Assembly: GCA_001557505.1 (NCBI GenBank)
Contig: LSAX01000007.1
Location: 1-64,000 of the forward strand
DNA length: 64,000 nucleotides
Source of the DNA: Reticulascus tulasneorum
Lineage: Eukaryota > Ascomycota > Sordariomycetes > Glomerellales > Reticulascaceae
Direction of reading: 5' to 3'
Position 1 is the first letter of the stretch. Every line of letters starts with the position of its first letter. The notes below the pieces were generated by a model. It saw only the letters and a list, made by a program, of their open reading frames with translations. It had not been told where the DNA came from and ran no database searches. Below, one piece after another: positions 20,885-32,893 of this stretch. The position numbers were made by a program, and so were the translations under genes.

Positions 20885-21718
20885 CTAGCATGTTAGGCCT
20901 CCTTTCAGTGTGCTCAAGAAACCCTGCGCATAGGCAACAGCGTTTGAGTGTGAAAGATAACTCTTCGCCGCGTCTTTCTCAGGTTTCGATGCAGGCAAGG
21001 GTGGTTTACCATAGGTGGCTTTGAAGTTTCTCAATGCGCCTCGATCGGCTTTCTGCCCGCTCAAGATGGTTTGAAGCCAATTGACCTCCTGGTATGTCTT
21101 TCCGCTCAGCGTTGTTCGTGTTTCTTCGACTACTTTCAGTGAGCTGCCCGATTTCGTCAAAAAGTCCCCAAATGCCTTCTTTGTGTGCGGTGCGAGGTCC
21201 ATTGCGCGCATCTCCACGACATTTTGCATGGCGAGGATCGCATTGTCCAGTAGTCCTCGGAGGGCAGCATCCCCTTTGGCTTTGCGGGCGGCGTCGACCA
21301 CCGCCATGATTCCCGCGTTTGCGGTTTTATAGTTCTCGCCATTCATTTTAAGCTTCGTGCATAGCAGATCATTCTGGACCGCTCCATAGGGATAGCCCGT
21401 CTTCGTCGTTGCCATCTCATCGGCTGTCGAAGCCACATCGGGAGTGAGGTTACTGCCAACACTAGTCCTTTGTGTCCATCTATGCGTTTGGGCTGGCTTG
21501 ATGATGTGTTTGATGAACTCGTCAAAGGTGCAAGTTTTGCCGGGCGCCGATCCCACGCATCCTGGCGCCATTATACGAGCGGTACTCCCGGCACCCAGAT
21601 CCTCGATTTCAATGCGGTAGGCATACCAGTACCACAAGAGCTGGTACGGCCCTGCGAGCTCGTTTGCTGACACAACGAGACACAAGCCGGATAGTAAGAT
21701 CGCGAAGGAGATCTTCAT
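20885..21718 (-). CDS. Secreted hypothetical protein
   Basis: A single exon of 277 residues. The start is at the ATG at 21718 because MKISFAILLSGLCLVVSA is a good signal peptide; a longer frame to 21748 would put ten residues in front of it. After cleavage there are two or three Cys pairs (PGCVG, KTCTF, LLCTK, final GLTC) and mostly helical, lysine-rich sequence, with no membrane segment. I do not recognise the family. It lies between the LysM gene and the chitinase, so a role in the same extracellular chitin module is possible but only inferred from position. Confidence 0.7.
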   Translation of the reverse strand: MKISFAILLSGLCLVVSANELAGPYQLLWYWYAYRIEIEDLGAGSTARIMAPGCVGSAPGKTCTFDEFIKHIIKPAQTHRWTQRTSVGSNLTPDVASTADEMATTKTGYPYGAVQNDLLCTKLKMNGENYKTANAGIMAVVDAARKAKGDAALRGLLDNAILAMQNVVEMRAMDLAPHTKKAFGDFLTKSGSSLKVVEETRTTLSGKTYQEVNWLQTILSGQKADRGALRNFKATYGKPPLPASKPEKDAAKSYLSHSNAVAYAQGFLSTLKGGLTC

Positions 21719-23085
21719 GTTGGCGACACTGATAAGAGGGAGTATCAACCTGAAAGAGGTGCCCGAACCAGCCAGGAATCAAGGAATGGACAGATGGGCA
21801 GCGCAGTAAGACAATGCAGGAACAGATTGTCAACTTGCAAAGATGGGAAGCAACGCGTGGGCGTGCCGATGATCTATGTAGTAGGCACGCACGCAGACAC
21901 GCCAGCCCTGGCTCTTGGTTCGTAGATGACAGCCACATAGCCATGGCCCAATCCCGACCAAAATTCGGCCGCTCAGACAAATGTAATTGACGCACTGTGG
22001 TTGGCGGTACCCCGGGGCCCGGCTGCGTGGCCCATTATCACCTAAGACGCGAGTCCCGCCGCGTGTGGTGGAAATGGCAACGCCGGGCCGATGCTTGGCC
22101 CCGGTCTAGAGGCGGAGACGAGGCCCACTATTCTATAATATAAGCATAAGATGACAGCATACAACACCCGACACACGCCTGTTTATTACGCCAAGACTTA
22201 CGACCTGCGACACTGTAATGCCGGGATCTCGCGCCTTGCCACACTAGACTTTGCGGCATCGAACCCCGGCTACGAACTTGACGGCGGTATTTAACAAGAT
22301 CGATCCCGGGTCAGTTGAGATTGGGTGGTGTGCATGACGCTGAGGGAACACCCGAAAAGGAACTTTTCCCTGTTGGGGCGGCAGTACCAGGCTACACTAA
22401 GACGGCGCGTGTTACACGTTGCTCTTTCTCTTGCTGACCAATGAATGTGGGCTGAGCCTTGATGGACGAGCCACTAGCCCAGCGGCCGCTAGAAGGTTGC
22501 ACTCGAAGACCCTCTACATAGGGAGTCGTCGATTACTATTCGTATCGCCTGTCAACCCTGGCGGCAAGTCACAAGACATGTTTCTATTTCTGGCGCAATT
22601 CGAGGAGCAGCTGGTTAACAAACGGAATGTATGTGGATATGAACTGCGTACGCATGTACCGACTACGCTAGTCGAGATTACGATAGAGCCAACATTGTGG
22701 CAAGCTGACAGCTATCTGTAAGTCCACCGCGACACCAGGACATGTAATCAAATTTGGCTTGAGGGATGCCGTTTCGGCCTCTCTTCTCGATAGGTTGCTA
22801 TTGGTGGAGTGAGTCGTCATCCGAAAGATGGGCAGTCAGACGCCAGGGAGGCGCACAAGTCGTTACCTGTGTCGGCCTCGGCCCATTGCATGTATATCTA
22901 CAGCACCTCAATCCACGAGCAAGTCCCCCTCAATTCGTCACCACGCGTCTCTCCTTATTTTCTCCTTGGGCTCTGCCTCCCCTACGCTGTTCTTCATCTT
23001 CCCGAGGCCATAGCGGCAGGCAAGCCGCCGTGCATCACAGCCCCTCCCTTCCTGACAAGACTCGCATACTCTGCTTGGATACATC
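21719..23085. promoter_or_regulatory. Divergent upstream region of secreted protein and chitinase
   Basis: About 1.4 kb between the divergently transcribed secreted-protein gene and the chitinase. Plus-strand ORFs at 22419-22721 and 22766-23089 lack protein-like features and the second is shadowed by the chitinase start. I see no defined motif I can name. The region must hold both promoters. Confidence 0.4.
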
Positions 23086-26000
23086 ATGAAGCTCAACCTG
23101 TCCAGCCAGGTGCCGGTGGCCTTCTTCGTCGCCTTGGTGCCATTCATCCAGATTGCTGCTGCGACATTCTACTCCGAACTGAACCCGTGCCCGCAGCTGT
23201 GTGCCATCTCGGGGCCAGACCCATCAAACTGGACCCAGTACCACGATATCAGGCGCCTCGACAGCTGCCCGCAGACTCTGCTGTTCGACCTGAATATACA
23301 CAATCCGCTGTACGGCGCCGAAACTCATCATATTATCCGTACTTGCACGGTGGCCGGAGACCTTGCAGACACCGGTCTTCAAACCAGACAGTCTCCTGCG
23401 ACCAGCGGACCGGGACCAGCGATAATCAGGGATGCGCCTGCCGTCGACGTGGATGCGGCCGAGACCGGCCAGCCAAAGACCGGTGTTCGCTTTTCGTGGC
23501 GGCGTGGGTCTTCGGACGCGAAGCCAGTCACCGGACTGCTTGCCGGGGCTGCGCCGCTTGCCGACTTCCTTGGCGCGGAGCAGATCCCAAGACAGACGAT
23601 TCTGTTCGCAAAGTCAGACAAGACAATCCTGGGAGCATACGTGGGCCACGACGTTATCAAAAGCGATGCGGCTGCGATAGTTCGTCTGTTCGCGGAACGA
23701 GCGACCGCCGGCTCGGATCTACGCACCTTCGCTCCGAGCCAGCTCACGGCACAACTGTGCGGCAAAGAACAGAGCAGCGCCGAAATCGTCGGTGTATTTG
23801 CCGACGCTACGGGCAATGTTTCCGCGGTCCAGCAGGCCGTACGAGGCTGGAACGAGGCTCGGTGCGTCGACGATCTCGACGAGGAGCAAGTATGGGAAGA
23901 CGGCGCGGTCAGGCTGGCGACGGCCGCCCCGTTAGTTGCCAAGCGAAATCTGTTTGAAAGGTGGACGTCGGCCATCTTCCCCCGAGCCGACTGCACTTCC
24001 ACCACCGTCGTCTCGGGCGACACCTGCGCCAAGATCGCATCGCGATGCGGCATCACGCAAGGCGACCTGGTCAAGTTCAACGGCGCCACGTCGAGCATGT
24101 GCAACGCGCTGCAGCCGAGCCAGCGTCTCTGCTGCTCCGCAGGCACGCTGCCGGACCTCTCACCGAAACCCGGCTCCGACGGGTCGTGTGCCACTTACGC
24201 AATCCAGTCCAACGATATCTGTCAGGCTATCGGCTCCAAGAACAGCCTGACTCCGGCAAGGATCGAAGAGCTGAATAAAAACACCTGGGGCTGGACCGGC
24301 TGCGCGAATCTGATCGTCGGGCAGATCATTTGTCTCAGCACCGGTAACCCTCCCATGCCGGCACCCGTTGCGAACGCCATCTGCGGTCCGCAAGTTCCCG
24401 GGACGCCAAAGCCTGCCAGCGGCGTCAGCTATGTCACGCTGAATCCATGCCCTCTCAACGCCTGCTGCAACGTCTGGGGACAGGTAAATCAAATCCCCTC
24501 ACCCCTGGTTTCAGATCCCCGGGGCCGGACTCGCGAGTCCTGGCGCACTGGAAGCATCATAGCGAGGATCACCTGACGCCCAAATAATGCACCTGCTAAC
24601 TCGGTATGCTCCAGTGCGGAATCACCCCCGAGTTTTGTACGCCCGCTCCGGCCGACACTGGTAAGTCCATGCCAAACAACACCCCCCGGCGGCCTGCTGC
24701 CGGCATCTGACCGGCTCGCGAAGCCCTACTCTCCGTTGCGGAGTTGAGATGCCCGCGAGCAGGTGCCGGTCCGACGAGCAGGTGCGCTAACCATGACGCT
24801 TACACAGGAGCACCCGGCACCTCCAAGCCTGGCAAAAACGGCTGCATCTCGAGCTGCGGTATTGAGGTCAGCACCGCAGATAAAGCAACCACCTGGAATA
24901 AGATTGGCTATTTTGAGGCATGGAATAAGGACAGGCCGTGCCTGCACATGGACATCACGGCCATGGACAAGACCGCGTACACGCATGTCCACTTTGCCTT
25001 TGGCGGCATCACGGCCGACTTCAACGTCGACGTCAGAGCCGTGCAGGAGCAGTTTGACAAGATGAAGACGCTGACAAGGGTCAAGAAGATCCTCTCGTTT
25101 GGCGGCTGGTCGTTCTCGACCGAAGCCGATACCTTCCCCATCTTCCGCGACGGCGTGACCGACGCAAACCGCCAGACATTTGCGAAAAACGTTGTCGCCT
25201 TCGTCAACCAGCACGGCCTGGATGGAGTGGACTTCGACTGGTAAGTCCTGCTTCTATCTGCCCCAATCCCTCGAATTGGTGGGGCGACGTTGAAAGCATC
25301 GATTCTGACGTGTGCGCAGGGAGTATCCCGGTGCTCCGGACATCCCGGGCATCCCCCTGGGAGGGCCAAACGACGGCGCCAACTACCTCAAGTTCCTCAG
25401 GATGGTCCGCTCCCTCCTGCCGGCGGGCAAGACGGTGTCAATTGCCGCACCAGCGTCGTTCTGGTACCTGAAAGGGTTCCCGATCAAGGACATGGCCCGG
25501 ATTCTGGACTACATCGTGTACATGACGTACGACTTGCATGGGCAGTGGGATTACGGCAACCAGTGGGCAAGGTGAGATGAGACCTTCGCTTCGCGTCTTT
25601 GTTGGAAGCTGACTTGTTATTTTAGCCCTGGTTGCCCCAGCGGCGACTGCCTACGGTCCCATGTCAACATGACCGAGACGGTGTATGCGCTGTCTATGGT
25701 GTCCAAAGCCGGCGTGCCGTTGAACAAGATTTACGTGGGAATGGGTCTGTATGGACGGAGTTTCAAGATGACCCAGCCCGGATGTACCGGGCCCGATTGC
25801 ACATTCACCGGGCCGGAGTCGGGCGCCGAGGCGGGCGATTGCACCCTGACGTACGTATTTCCCAGGCCTGTCAAATGCAGCGACTGACTCTGCCTCGCAC
25901 AGAGGGGGGTACATCTCCAACTACGAGATTCGGCAAAAGGCAGTACAGGCGCGTGAATGGGGCTTCATCAGCACCAACGAATACTTCGACGACGCCTCGC

Positions 26001-27378
26001 ACACCGACATTATGGTTTACGACGATACTCAGTGGGTGAGTTTGCCTTGCATTTGGATGTCTTGCAATGTTTCGCGCCATGTTCTGACTTGCGACCCGGC
26101 GTGTAGGTGGCATACATGACAAAAGAGACGTATGCGGAACGCGAGAGTCTGTTCCGCGGCTACGGCTTTGCCGGTCTTGTGGACTGGGCTGCGGACCTCG
26201 ACAACGAATACGGCAGCGGCACCGACCCCCTGGACGAGGGCGAGACCCCGGCACCCTGCGACTACTCTCTGACCTTCAACTCCTTGGAGGACCTTGCCAA
26301 CGCAGCAGGCGGGTACACACCCTACTGCGGCCAGCTGCACACGCTGGACGTGCTCGCCGACATGCTCGACAACGCCATCAATAAGTATTCTAGCGTCGAC
26401 AACGACTACGATAGCAAGTTCGGGTATTATGTCAAATGGGTCAAGAGGGATATGGTCCCTAGCGCCTTGAGCAAGTACATGACGATTGAAGGGCCGGGTA
26501 TTGCCAAATTCGACTGCGTCGAGGGCATCGAGCACGTCTTTGATCGCGGGAGCTGCAATAATATCAGGACCGCCGAAGCCCAGCTGGGAGATTACTATAT
26601 CCAGATGAAGCTGCGAGACCCGTCTTTCTGGACAGAGCTGTCCGAGCAGAACGGCATTGAACAGTCCTGGGTAGGGTGGGGCATGCTCGACCTCTCTTCC
26701 CACTGCATTCCACGCAAGGACGATCCCGACTCTTGCGGGGGCAAGGAGGGGAGGCGAGAATGGCACGGCTGGCCGGTGGTGGCCAGCGACTTCGAGGTGC
26801 CCAACCCGAAGGACATCGTGGCCAAGACACTGGGCAACATCAACAACCTGCGGGCAAACCTCAACGCCGCGTACGCCGAGGTTCTGTTCGGAGACTACCG
26901 GGGCGCCAACGAGGACCTCGTCCAGGCCTTTGGCGTGCCCGTGATCATGCTCCAGCAGGCGGTCGAGTCGATGGAGCAGGTCAAGATCATCGGCGAGGAA
27001 GTGGAGGAGCAGGAAAAGAAGAACCTGATCATCACCATCATTTCCGCCATCCTCTTTGCCGTCCCCTTCGTCGGCGAGATCGCCGGGGCCGTAGGCACGG
27101 CCGTCCAACTTGGGCGCATCGCCCTCATCGTCGGCGAGCTAGGGAACGCCGCTCTCGGAATCTACGAGATTGTGGAAGATCCTTCCAGTGCGCCGATACA
27201 GCTGTTTGGCCTTCTTCTAGGCCCCGCCGGCTCCACCAAGCGCGACCCGACGAGCTTCAAACAGATGGGTGACCTGAGGAGATCCATGGATATCAAGGCG
27301 GTCGCGAGGATGGGCGACCTGTTTAAGAAGAATGACGGGCTGATACAGTCGATAAGCAAGACCTGCGTAGCTCGTTAG
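23086..27378 (+). CDS. LysM-CBM18-GH18 chitinase, killer-toxin type (subgroup C)
   Basis: Seven exons: 23086-24483, 24615-24660, 24808-25240, 25320-25571, 25626-25850, 25903-26035 and 26107-27378. All have GT-AG introns of 52-147 bp and together give 1,252 residues. Order: signal peptide; an unassigned region to about residue 295; LysM at about 302-352 and 367-418; a chitin-binding CBM18 split by intron 1 (NPCPLNACCNVWGQ, then CGITPEFC); and GH18 from about 495 with SFGGWSFS and the catalytic DGVDFDWEYP. Intron 3 falls inside the Trp codon just before the catalytic Glu (about residue 627). MTYDLHGQWDYGN and GLYGRSFKM are typical GH18 strands. The last 350 residues contain a long hydrophobic Gly/Ala-rich segment (about 26 kb + 1020-1150). 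This is the architecture of fungal subgroup C chitinases related to the yeast zymocin alpha subunit, thought to open foreign or own chitin. It hydrolyses beta-1,4 N-acetylglucosamine polymers. Confidence 0.93.
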
Positions 27379-30064
27379 GCGGGGATTCGTTATTGTGCCC
27401 ACAGGATGGCGTCGTGCTATGCTCGGTTAGCCGCCGAATATTTAACCAGTTACGGTCATTTGCTACGCCGATATATATGTAGAGCCCTGCTTCTATGTGA
27501 CGTAGGCCAAGCTCAAGGGGAGATTGTGCGTTTAGAGTGAAACTACGTTGAGGCGAGATGTCTTTACTCCGATGTCGTGCAACTTGCACGCCATGCTACC
27601 GTGATTTGGCGTATAAGCTTGACCTATGGCCTTGGGACCTCCCGGTTGGTTTCCAGAAGCTGCTTGAACCGTGGGGGACACGTCCTCGCGGCAGAACAAT
27701 TAGTGAATGCATAGAATCAACAGTTGAGGATACAACTATGTAGGATATGGGGTCTTGTGCCCGCTGTGTTGGGAACACTCTGCTCCGCAGTAAGAAATAA
27801 TCGTTTGATCCTGAGATACTGTAAAGTCGGATGAAACGCGGGCTACAATACTACATCTAGTGCAGCAGGCATGTGCCATGATATATGCTTGGAGAACGAC
27901 TCCATGACAGGCAACGGATAGCTAATCCCCAAGATCCTACACATGGAAGAAGGCTAGTTTGAGATCACAGATCTGGCTGGTTGCGACCTTTTGATGCCGC
28001 CGTTGCTCACCGGAACCAACGTGACGACCCGTATATTTATATTTACCTGTTCACATTCGTCACTCATCCACAACCCCGCTGGCATTGCATCAATACTACT
28101 GTTCCTGCCAGGACAATCCACCAGCCTGCGGCTCATACGGTGGCGATGACGCACCAAGTGACCGATGAGCTCCCAGTCAAATTTGCTAGTGTGCCGACCC
28201 GGAGACAGAACTGCATCGACGATCACGCGTATCTCATCCCCGGTCAGCGGCGCGGACGAGAGCCAGGTCGCCCTCCCCTTTAACTTCATCCTTTTGGCTC
28301 CGTCGTGGAAGTCGGTATCACATCAAATTAGTCAAATACAATCGAATACCCTCAAGAGTCTCCAACGTGGAATGCCTAGAGTAGATCACAGCTACGTGAT
28401 GAGAAAGTCAATGGGAGCAGAAAGACTATTGGCAATCGGAATAAGCTTCTCTTAACATTACTAGTTGCCCAATTACAGGTTACCACGTTTGTTGCACGGT
28501 TACCGGCCTCCCTGCAACTATGGCAGGGTACCACCACTCCTGGCGACCGCCCGGCGCGAGGCGTACTGTTACCCGGTAATGAACAGAGGACCTTGAATGG
28601 CCAGGCGCGTAAGAATGACGTAACACCCAAAGCAAGAAATCTAGCGTTGTTAGTATCACCGGGATTATGGGCTGGAGTTCAATGGCCGGCAGCACTCGTC
28701 CTCCCGGTCCCTAAAATAGCCAACCACACCTGCGACATCGTCGGCAACCAGGGCTGTACCAACAACATCTCTATTAAAATTCAGTATTAGATGGAGACCA
28801 ATACCATATTGCTTCCATCGAACCAGAAAGAGGCTACCTGGGATGCAATTCTAGTCTTCCATCACGTTCACAATAGCCCCAGTAGACAGTCTGACAGATC
28901 GACATGCCCCTATATCCTATGGGAAGCTAAAGCCTAGGAGCAACCATGTACTAAAAATAAATATATAAAAGAGTAGTTTAAGTTAGCGTTTCCTTCGTGA
29001 TATATTTAGCCATGTTCAAGACGTGAATCACACTGCTGGTACGACCATCCTGCGCGTCTTCGCCTCTCAGAGGTCAGGACCTCTTGCTACTCACACATTC
29101 TAGTATGCCAAGACGAGGACGGCCCGCACATGCTGTATCACAAGGTAGACCTGGTCATAGGACCCAGGCCGCCCAATCCATGGCCGTCCATGCGAGTAAC
29201 CCCGATACTGAAAGTAGCTACGGCGGAATATTCCGTGGTGGGTGTTCTAATTTTCAGAGAAACCCTGTGAGAGCCTCCAAAGATGTAGGCGCTGAATGCT
29301 GGACGCTGTTTGCGAGCTTCTCAGGAGATAAGAGGTGTCGTTTGAGCTTCCTCATTTGAGATGCTTTCTTTGAAAGAACTTCAAAGAGGTCAAAGCAACC
29401 TGATTCATCCGAGGTACGCGGGCTTCGTATGAGATTAGGCTTGTGGAACTGAGGCAGTCATGTCAACAAATGATTCGTTCCTTGGCGGAGGAGAAGTGCC
29501 ATCGCAGTTGAGAATGATGATTCGACGCCTTCTCGTAAACACGCCGCTTCCCTGGTGGGTCTCTGGTACCACCTCCACTATATAATGCGGAAGATCCTGT
29601 ACAGGGGCATAGCCGTCCGACGTGAGCTGGTACACCGCTTGGTAGCCCTGGAGTGGACATGAGTGCGGCTGTATACTCGATGTTTCCACGATGTTCCTCT
29701 GGCTTTTATCTTTTAATCCTGTATCGGCAAGGCAATACAGGGTTTTGATGGATAAAGACGCAAACGGTACCTCCCACGTCCTAGTTATCTGACTAGCCCT
29801 CGGAAGCGCAGACCTTCGAGCAGGAGGTTAGTCGTAGATTCTGCTGCATCACTCTCCCAGCCTGGAAAATCTAAGCGAATATTTGCCTACCTTCAAGCGC
29901 GGAAGTTGGTCGTCGGACTATGCTGTACCACCCTGGTGCATCTAGAGGCGATTGGGTGTTTGGCAGGCCTCTGTTTACGACCGAACGACTTGAGAAGCGT
30001 CTCATCTGGCATTATTTAACAGCAGGAATGAAGCGGGACTCCTGTCCAGACCCTACGATTCCTC
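27379..30064. other. Long gene-poor stretch
   Basis: About 2.7 kb with only short ORFs of 60-111 codons on both strands. None shows a recognisable domain. A minus-strand frame at 27954-28289 contains a stretch faintly like a SANT/Myb helix, too weak to call. I see no transposon ends or tandem repeats here. It is the shared downstream region of the chitinase and the minus-strand genes beyond. Confidence 0.4.
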
Positions 30065-30570
30065 TCAATACCGCCCTGCGTCTGGACGTCTTATCAAGGA
30101 AGCAGTAAACCGAAATTCATTCAGCAGAACACCACCATCTAGAACCGGCAACTCCATTCGCATCTCACAATTCATACTCAAGACATGGCTGCAGCCGAGA
30201 TGATCGTTCCAGTCGATCGATGTAGGTGGATAATGAAAATGGCAAAGGACGGTACCCAATCCCCTGCTAAAGTCAACGATTGCCACCGCACGGATTGCAA
30301 ATACTCTGTCGATAGGGGCAAGAAGGCGTGCAATTGCTTCGTCCAGCCACTGTAAGTTATAATATACCCGCATATAGTTGACGCGTATTCAAAATCGGCC
30401 ACAGCAGCAGCACTTCAAAGTCCACGCAATGAGCCGCATGAATGGGTACAACCTCTGGCGCAGGACCATGTCATCGGGCACAGGGATCATGTCATCTTGT
30501 AACTTCACTGATACATCTATTCTGGGCCCGTGGCCGCGGTGCTGAGTCGGGCTGTCGCACAACCGAACGA
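30065..30570 (-). pseudogene. Possible unrecognised gene relic
   Basis: On the minus strand one frame reads protein-like sequence from about 30570 (VRLCDSPTQHRGHGPRI, then DDMVLRQRLYPFMRLIAW). It is broken by one TGA near 30392 and continues in the same frame (YNLQWLDEAIARLLAPIDR) to a stop at 30065. A CGA to TGA change would explain the break. It begins directly after the stop of the kinase-like gene but in another frame, so it is unlikely to be that gene's C-terminus. No family is recognised; a chance ORF remains possible. Confidence 0.3.
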
Positions 30571-30572
30571 GA

Positions 30573-31700
30573 TTATTTCTTCTCTGGCTTGATATGAAGC
30601 ACCCTATCCTGGATCTCCCTCAGCCCGTGAAAGTCGTTTTTGGTCTCGGAGAACTGTACGCCTTCCAACATCCACTCGAACGTCCCGCTCTTGGACCCGA
30701 GCCTCTCTCCGATCGGCCTGGCAGAATCAAAGTCTATGATGACGGGCTTCGAACCATCCATCATAATATTGGCCGGATTGATGTCGTTGTGTGCGAGTCC
30801 GAGCTGATGGAGGTGGCGAATGCCGTCTTCAATGGCCTTTGAGTAGGCTGTTCTTTCTGCTTCCGTAGTGTCGTTCCTCTGCGTGAGCGCTTGCTCGAAC
30901 TCCGACTTGTACTTTGTAAAGCAAAGCCCGGTGATCCTACCATTCTCGACGAGGCAGCCATGATACTGCGCAATATTGGGGTGCGGGTGCTTCTTGATAA
31001 TCTCGCACACCTCAGCTTCCTGCAGGACAAGGGCAGCGATGCTGCCCTTGTCTGAGGGTTTCCAACACAAGAGCCTGGGTCTCTTCACAAATATGTCTGC
31101 GGCATAGGGGGTCGAGATCCGAGTAAGGTCCCCTTTGAACTCCGGGCAGAAGCTCTCCGGTGGGATTTGAATGCGATCAAGGGATCCAATGTCCAGTCCT
31201 TCCAAATTTGTCATCCTCCTGTCTGTTGTGGCCATAAAGAGGGAATCGCCTTGTCGGATGATGAGCGTGGTCTTGCTGAACGCAAGGTCGTCATAATTTC
31301 TCTTCCATTGTTCGCCCTGCTCTACAATCTGAAGCTCTGGATCTGTTTTGGGCTTCTTGGCCCATTTGCCGTCCGAACCCGATGTCTTGCGCTTAGGTTG
31401 TGCTTCGACGTCTCCTCCTTCGACGTCACCTGCTTCGACGTCACCTGCTTCGACGTCACCTGCTTCGACGTCACCTGCTTCGACGTCACCTGCTTCAACG
31501 TCACCTGCTTCAACGTCATCATTTTTCACATCTTCACTGTCTTCCGCCCCTAGGGTCTCCTTGGACGGTTCGTTGGAGACAAGAGTTGGTGTGGCGGGGG
31601 TCATGATCTCACCAGGCTCCTGCTCCTTTACACTCCGGGAGCTGCTCGTAAGAGCTAGTTCCGTGTCTGATGTCTCTGTCTGGTCTAGATAATCAGCCAT
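30573..31700 (-). CDS. Kinase-like protein with GDVEA pentapeptide repeat
   Basis: A single exon of 375 residues from the ATG at 31700 (MADYLDQTETS); a longer frame to 31724 is less likely. Residues about 60-105 are eight tandem pentapeptides related to GDVEA, making a strongly acidic arm, followed by a basic patch (PKRKTSGS, KWAKKPK) that could be a nuclear signal. The C-terminal half is kinase-like: HPNIAQYHGCLVENGRI, then HLHQLGLAHNDINPANIM with HND for HRD, and VIIDFDSARPIG with DFD for DFG. Both key Asp residues remain, so weak activity is possible. This is the type found in many fungal accessory Ser/Thr kinase-like genes. Substrate unknown. Confidence 0.8.
   Translation of the reverse strand: MADYLDQTETSDTELALTSSSRSVKEQEPGEIMTPATPTLVSNEPSKETLGAEDSEDVKNDDVEAGDVEAGDVEAGDVEAGDVEAGDVEAGDVEGGDVEAQPKRKTSGSDGKWAKKPKTDPELQIVEQGEQWKRNYDDLAFSKTTLIIRQGDSLFMATTDRRMTNLEGLDIGSLDRIQIPPESFCPEFKGDLTRISTPYAADIFVKRPRLLCWKPSDKGSIAALVLQEAEVCEIIKKHPHPNIAQYHGCLVENGRITGLCFTKYKSEFEQALTQRNDTTEAERTAYSKAIEDGIRHLHQLGLAHNDINPANIMMDGSKPVIIDFDSARPIGERLGSKSGTFEWMLEGVQFSETKNDFHGLREIQDRVLHIKPEKK
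31401..31520 (-). repeat. 15-bp coding minisatellite, eight units
   Basis: TGCTTCGACGTCACC on the plus strand is repeated eight times in phase, with single-base variants in the outer units (TCTCC at the first, CAACG in the last two). Because 15 is a multiple of three, unit gain or loss changes the length of the GDVEA arm without breaking the frame. Confidence 0.95.
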
Positions 31701-32411
31701 GATAATAATTGTTGTATGGTTCAAAGAAGGGAGAAATGGTTCGACATTGCATCTGGCTTTATACTGGACTTCTCGGCGAACTCGTGTGGTGCTTCAAAGT
31801 AACAATTCTTTTACGAAAGGATTCAAGAAAGAACAGCAGGAATATTTGTCTCCAAATCCGCATCCGGGAGCACAGTACATCGACCACAAAGAAGGAAACT
31901 TGAAAGAGGGGCATAAGTATGCATACCACCTGTCTTTGATTGGCCACAGCTGCTGCGTAGCCATTCCCGCGATTCCATAAGAAAGAAAGAGTAGCAATGT
32001 GCTAAACGAGGACACGTATATCATACAGTCATGGAAGTCAGTCTAAAAGTCTTTCTTCGTTGCCCAGGGGTAAGGGAAGCACACCACGTGTGCGTAGGTA
32101 TTGCATTGTATTGTATTGTTCAACGCTGGTCCAACGCTTTCGTGCAAAGGTCTAGGTTCGGCCGTGTGGACGCCAGCGTCGCAGACCGTAGGACGAACAA
32201 AGGAGAGGTGAAGTCTTCCAGTTTACGTGTGTTCTTTCAGTCGTTCCTTACCAGGTGGTAAGGGGACATGTACGTAGGTCACAAGACAGAGGATAGGCTA
32301 GGTTCATAAAGTTTTGAAATATGGTCGAAGCTGGAAATCAGCGACTTAAGGGTTGGTTATAAGCGAGGCTGAGCAGGAGTTGGCTGAGGAAGAACCAGCC
32401 AAGGTTGAGAA
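31701..32411. other. Intergenic
   Basis: About 700 bases between the kinase-like gene start and the end of the broken 2EXR gene. ORFs of 62-93 codons overlap in several frames without protein-like features. It should carry the promoter of the kinase-like gene. Confidence 0.4.
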
Positions 32412-32893
32412 CTACTCCGAGTCAGACTCGGTCAGCCATCCACCCCAAGCCAAGCGCTTCTCGTGGTCCACCCTCCGCCAGTTGTCCGAATTCATTTCGC
32501 CACCTGTACTGTCGACAATACTCACAAATGGGTATGCCTGGCCGGGACCCCGGTCCCAATATCTCGTAAACAGCTCCATCACGTCGACCCAGCCGTTCCA
32601 GTCATTATTGTACGGCCCATCCAGCGTTTCTTCTTCTGGGATGATAACCAGGCTCTCTAATCTCAGAAACTTCAGCGGCTTTTCTCTGTACGTGAAGGCC
32701 TTGGTATAGAAGAACTGAAGATGGTCGCGCGACTCGTGACACGCTTGGAGAGCGGCCGGGATAGGCGTCGGGGACGAGCAGTACGTCTTGGCACTGTGAA
32801 CCGCACCTCTCGTGGTTCGATGGTCGTTTCCCAGAGGGAATTGCGCAGCTCGAGCGGCAGGCGGGAAAAGAAGGGGATGTTCACGGTTGCCAT
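32412..32893 (-). pseudogene. 2EXR-domain protein with one frameshift
   Basis: The ATG at 32893 begins a 2EXR-like motif (FFSRLPLELRNSLWE, then EPREVRF). The matching continuation (KTYCSSPTPIPAALQACHESR, then FYTKAFTYREKPLKFLR) is in another frame and runs to a TAG at 32414-32412. The switch falls at about 32796-32804. Restoring a single G there would join the two halves, and no intron fits. In the unshifted frame the protein diverges into Arg/Ser-rich nonsense. 2EXR proteins are abundant in filamentous fungi and mostly of unknown function. It could be a pseudogene or an assembly error in a G run. Confidence 0.7.

Noticed and set aside
22809..23957. Plus-strand open frame of 382 codons
   Set aside because: It overlaps the first chitinase exon in another frame, has Arg/Pro-rich shadow composition and no domain.
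27954..28289. Possible SANT/Myb-like helix on the minus strand
   Set aside because: Only one stretch resembles the family and the key Trp spacing is absent.
31348..31692. Plus-strand Ser/Thr-Pro repeat frame
   Set aside because: It is the opposite strand of the GDVEA minisatellite in the kinase-like gene.
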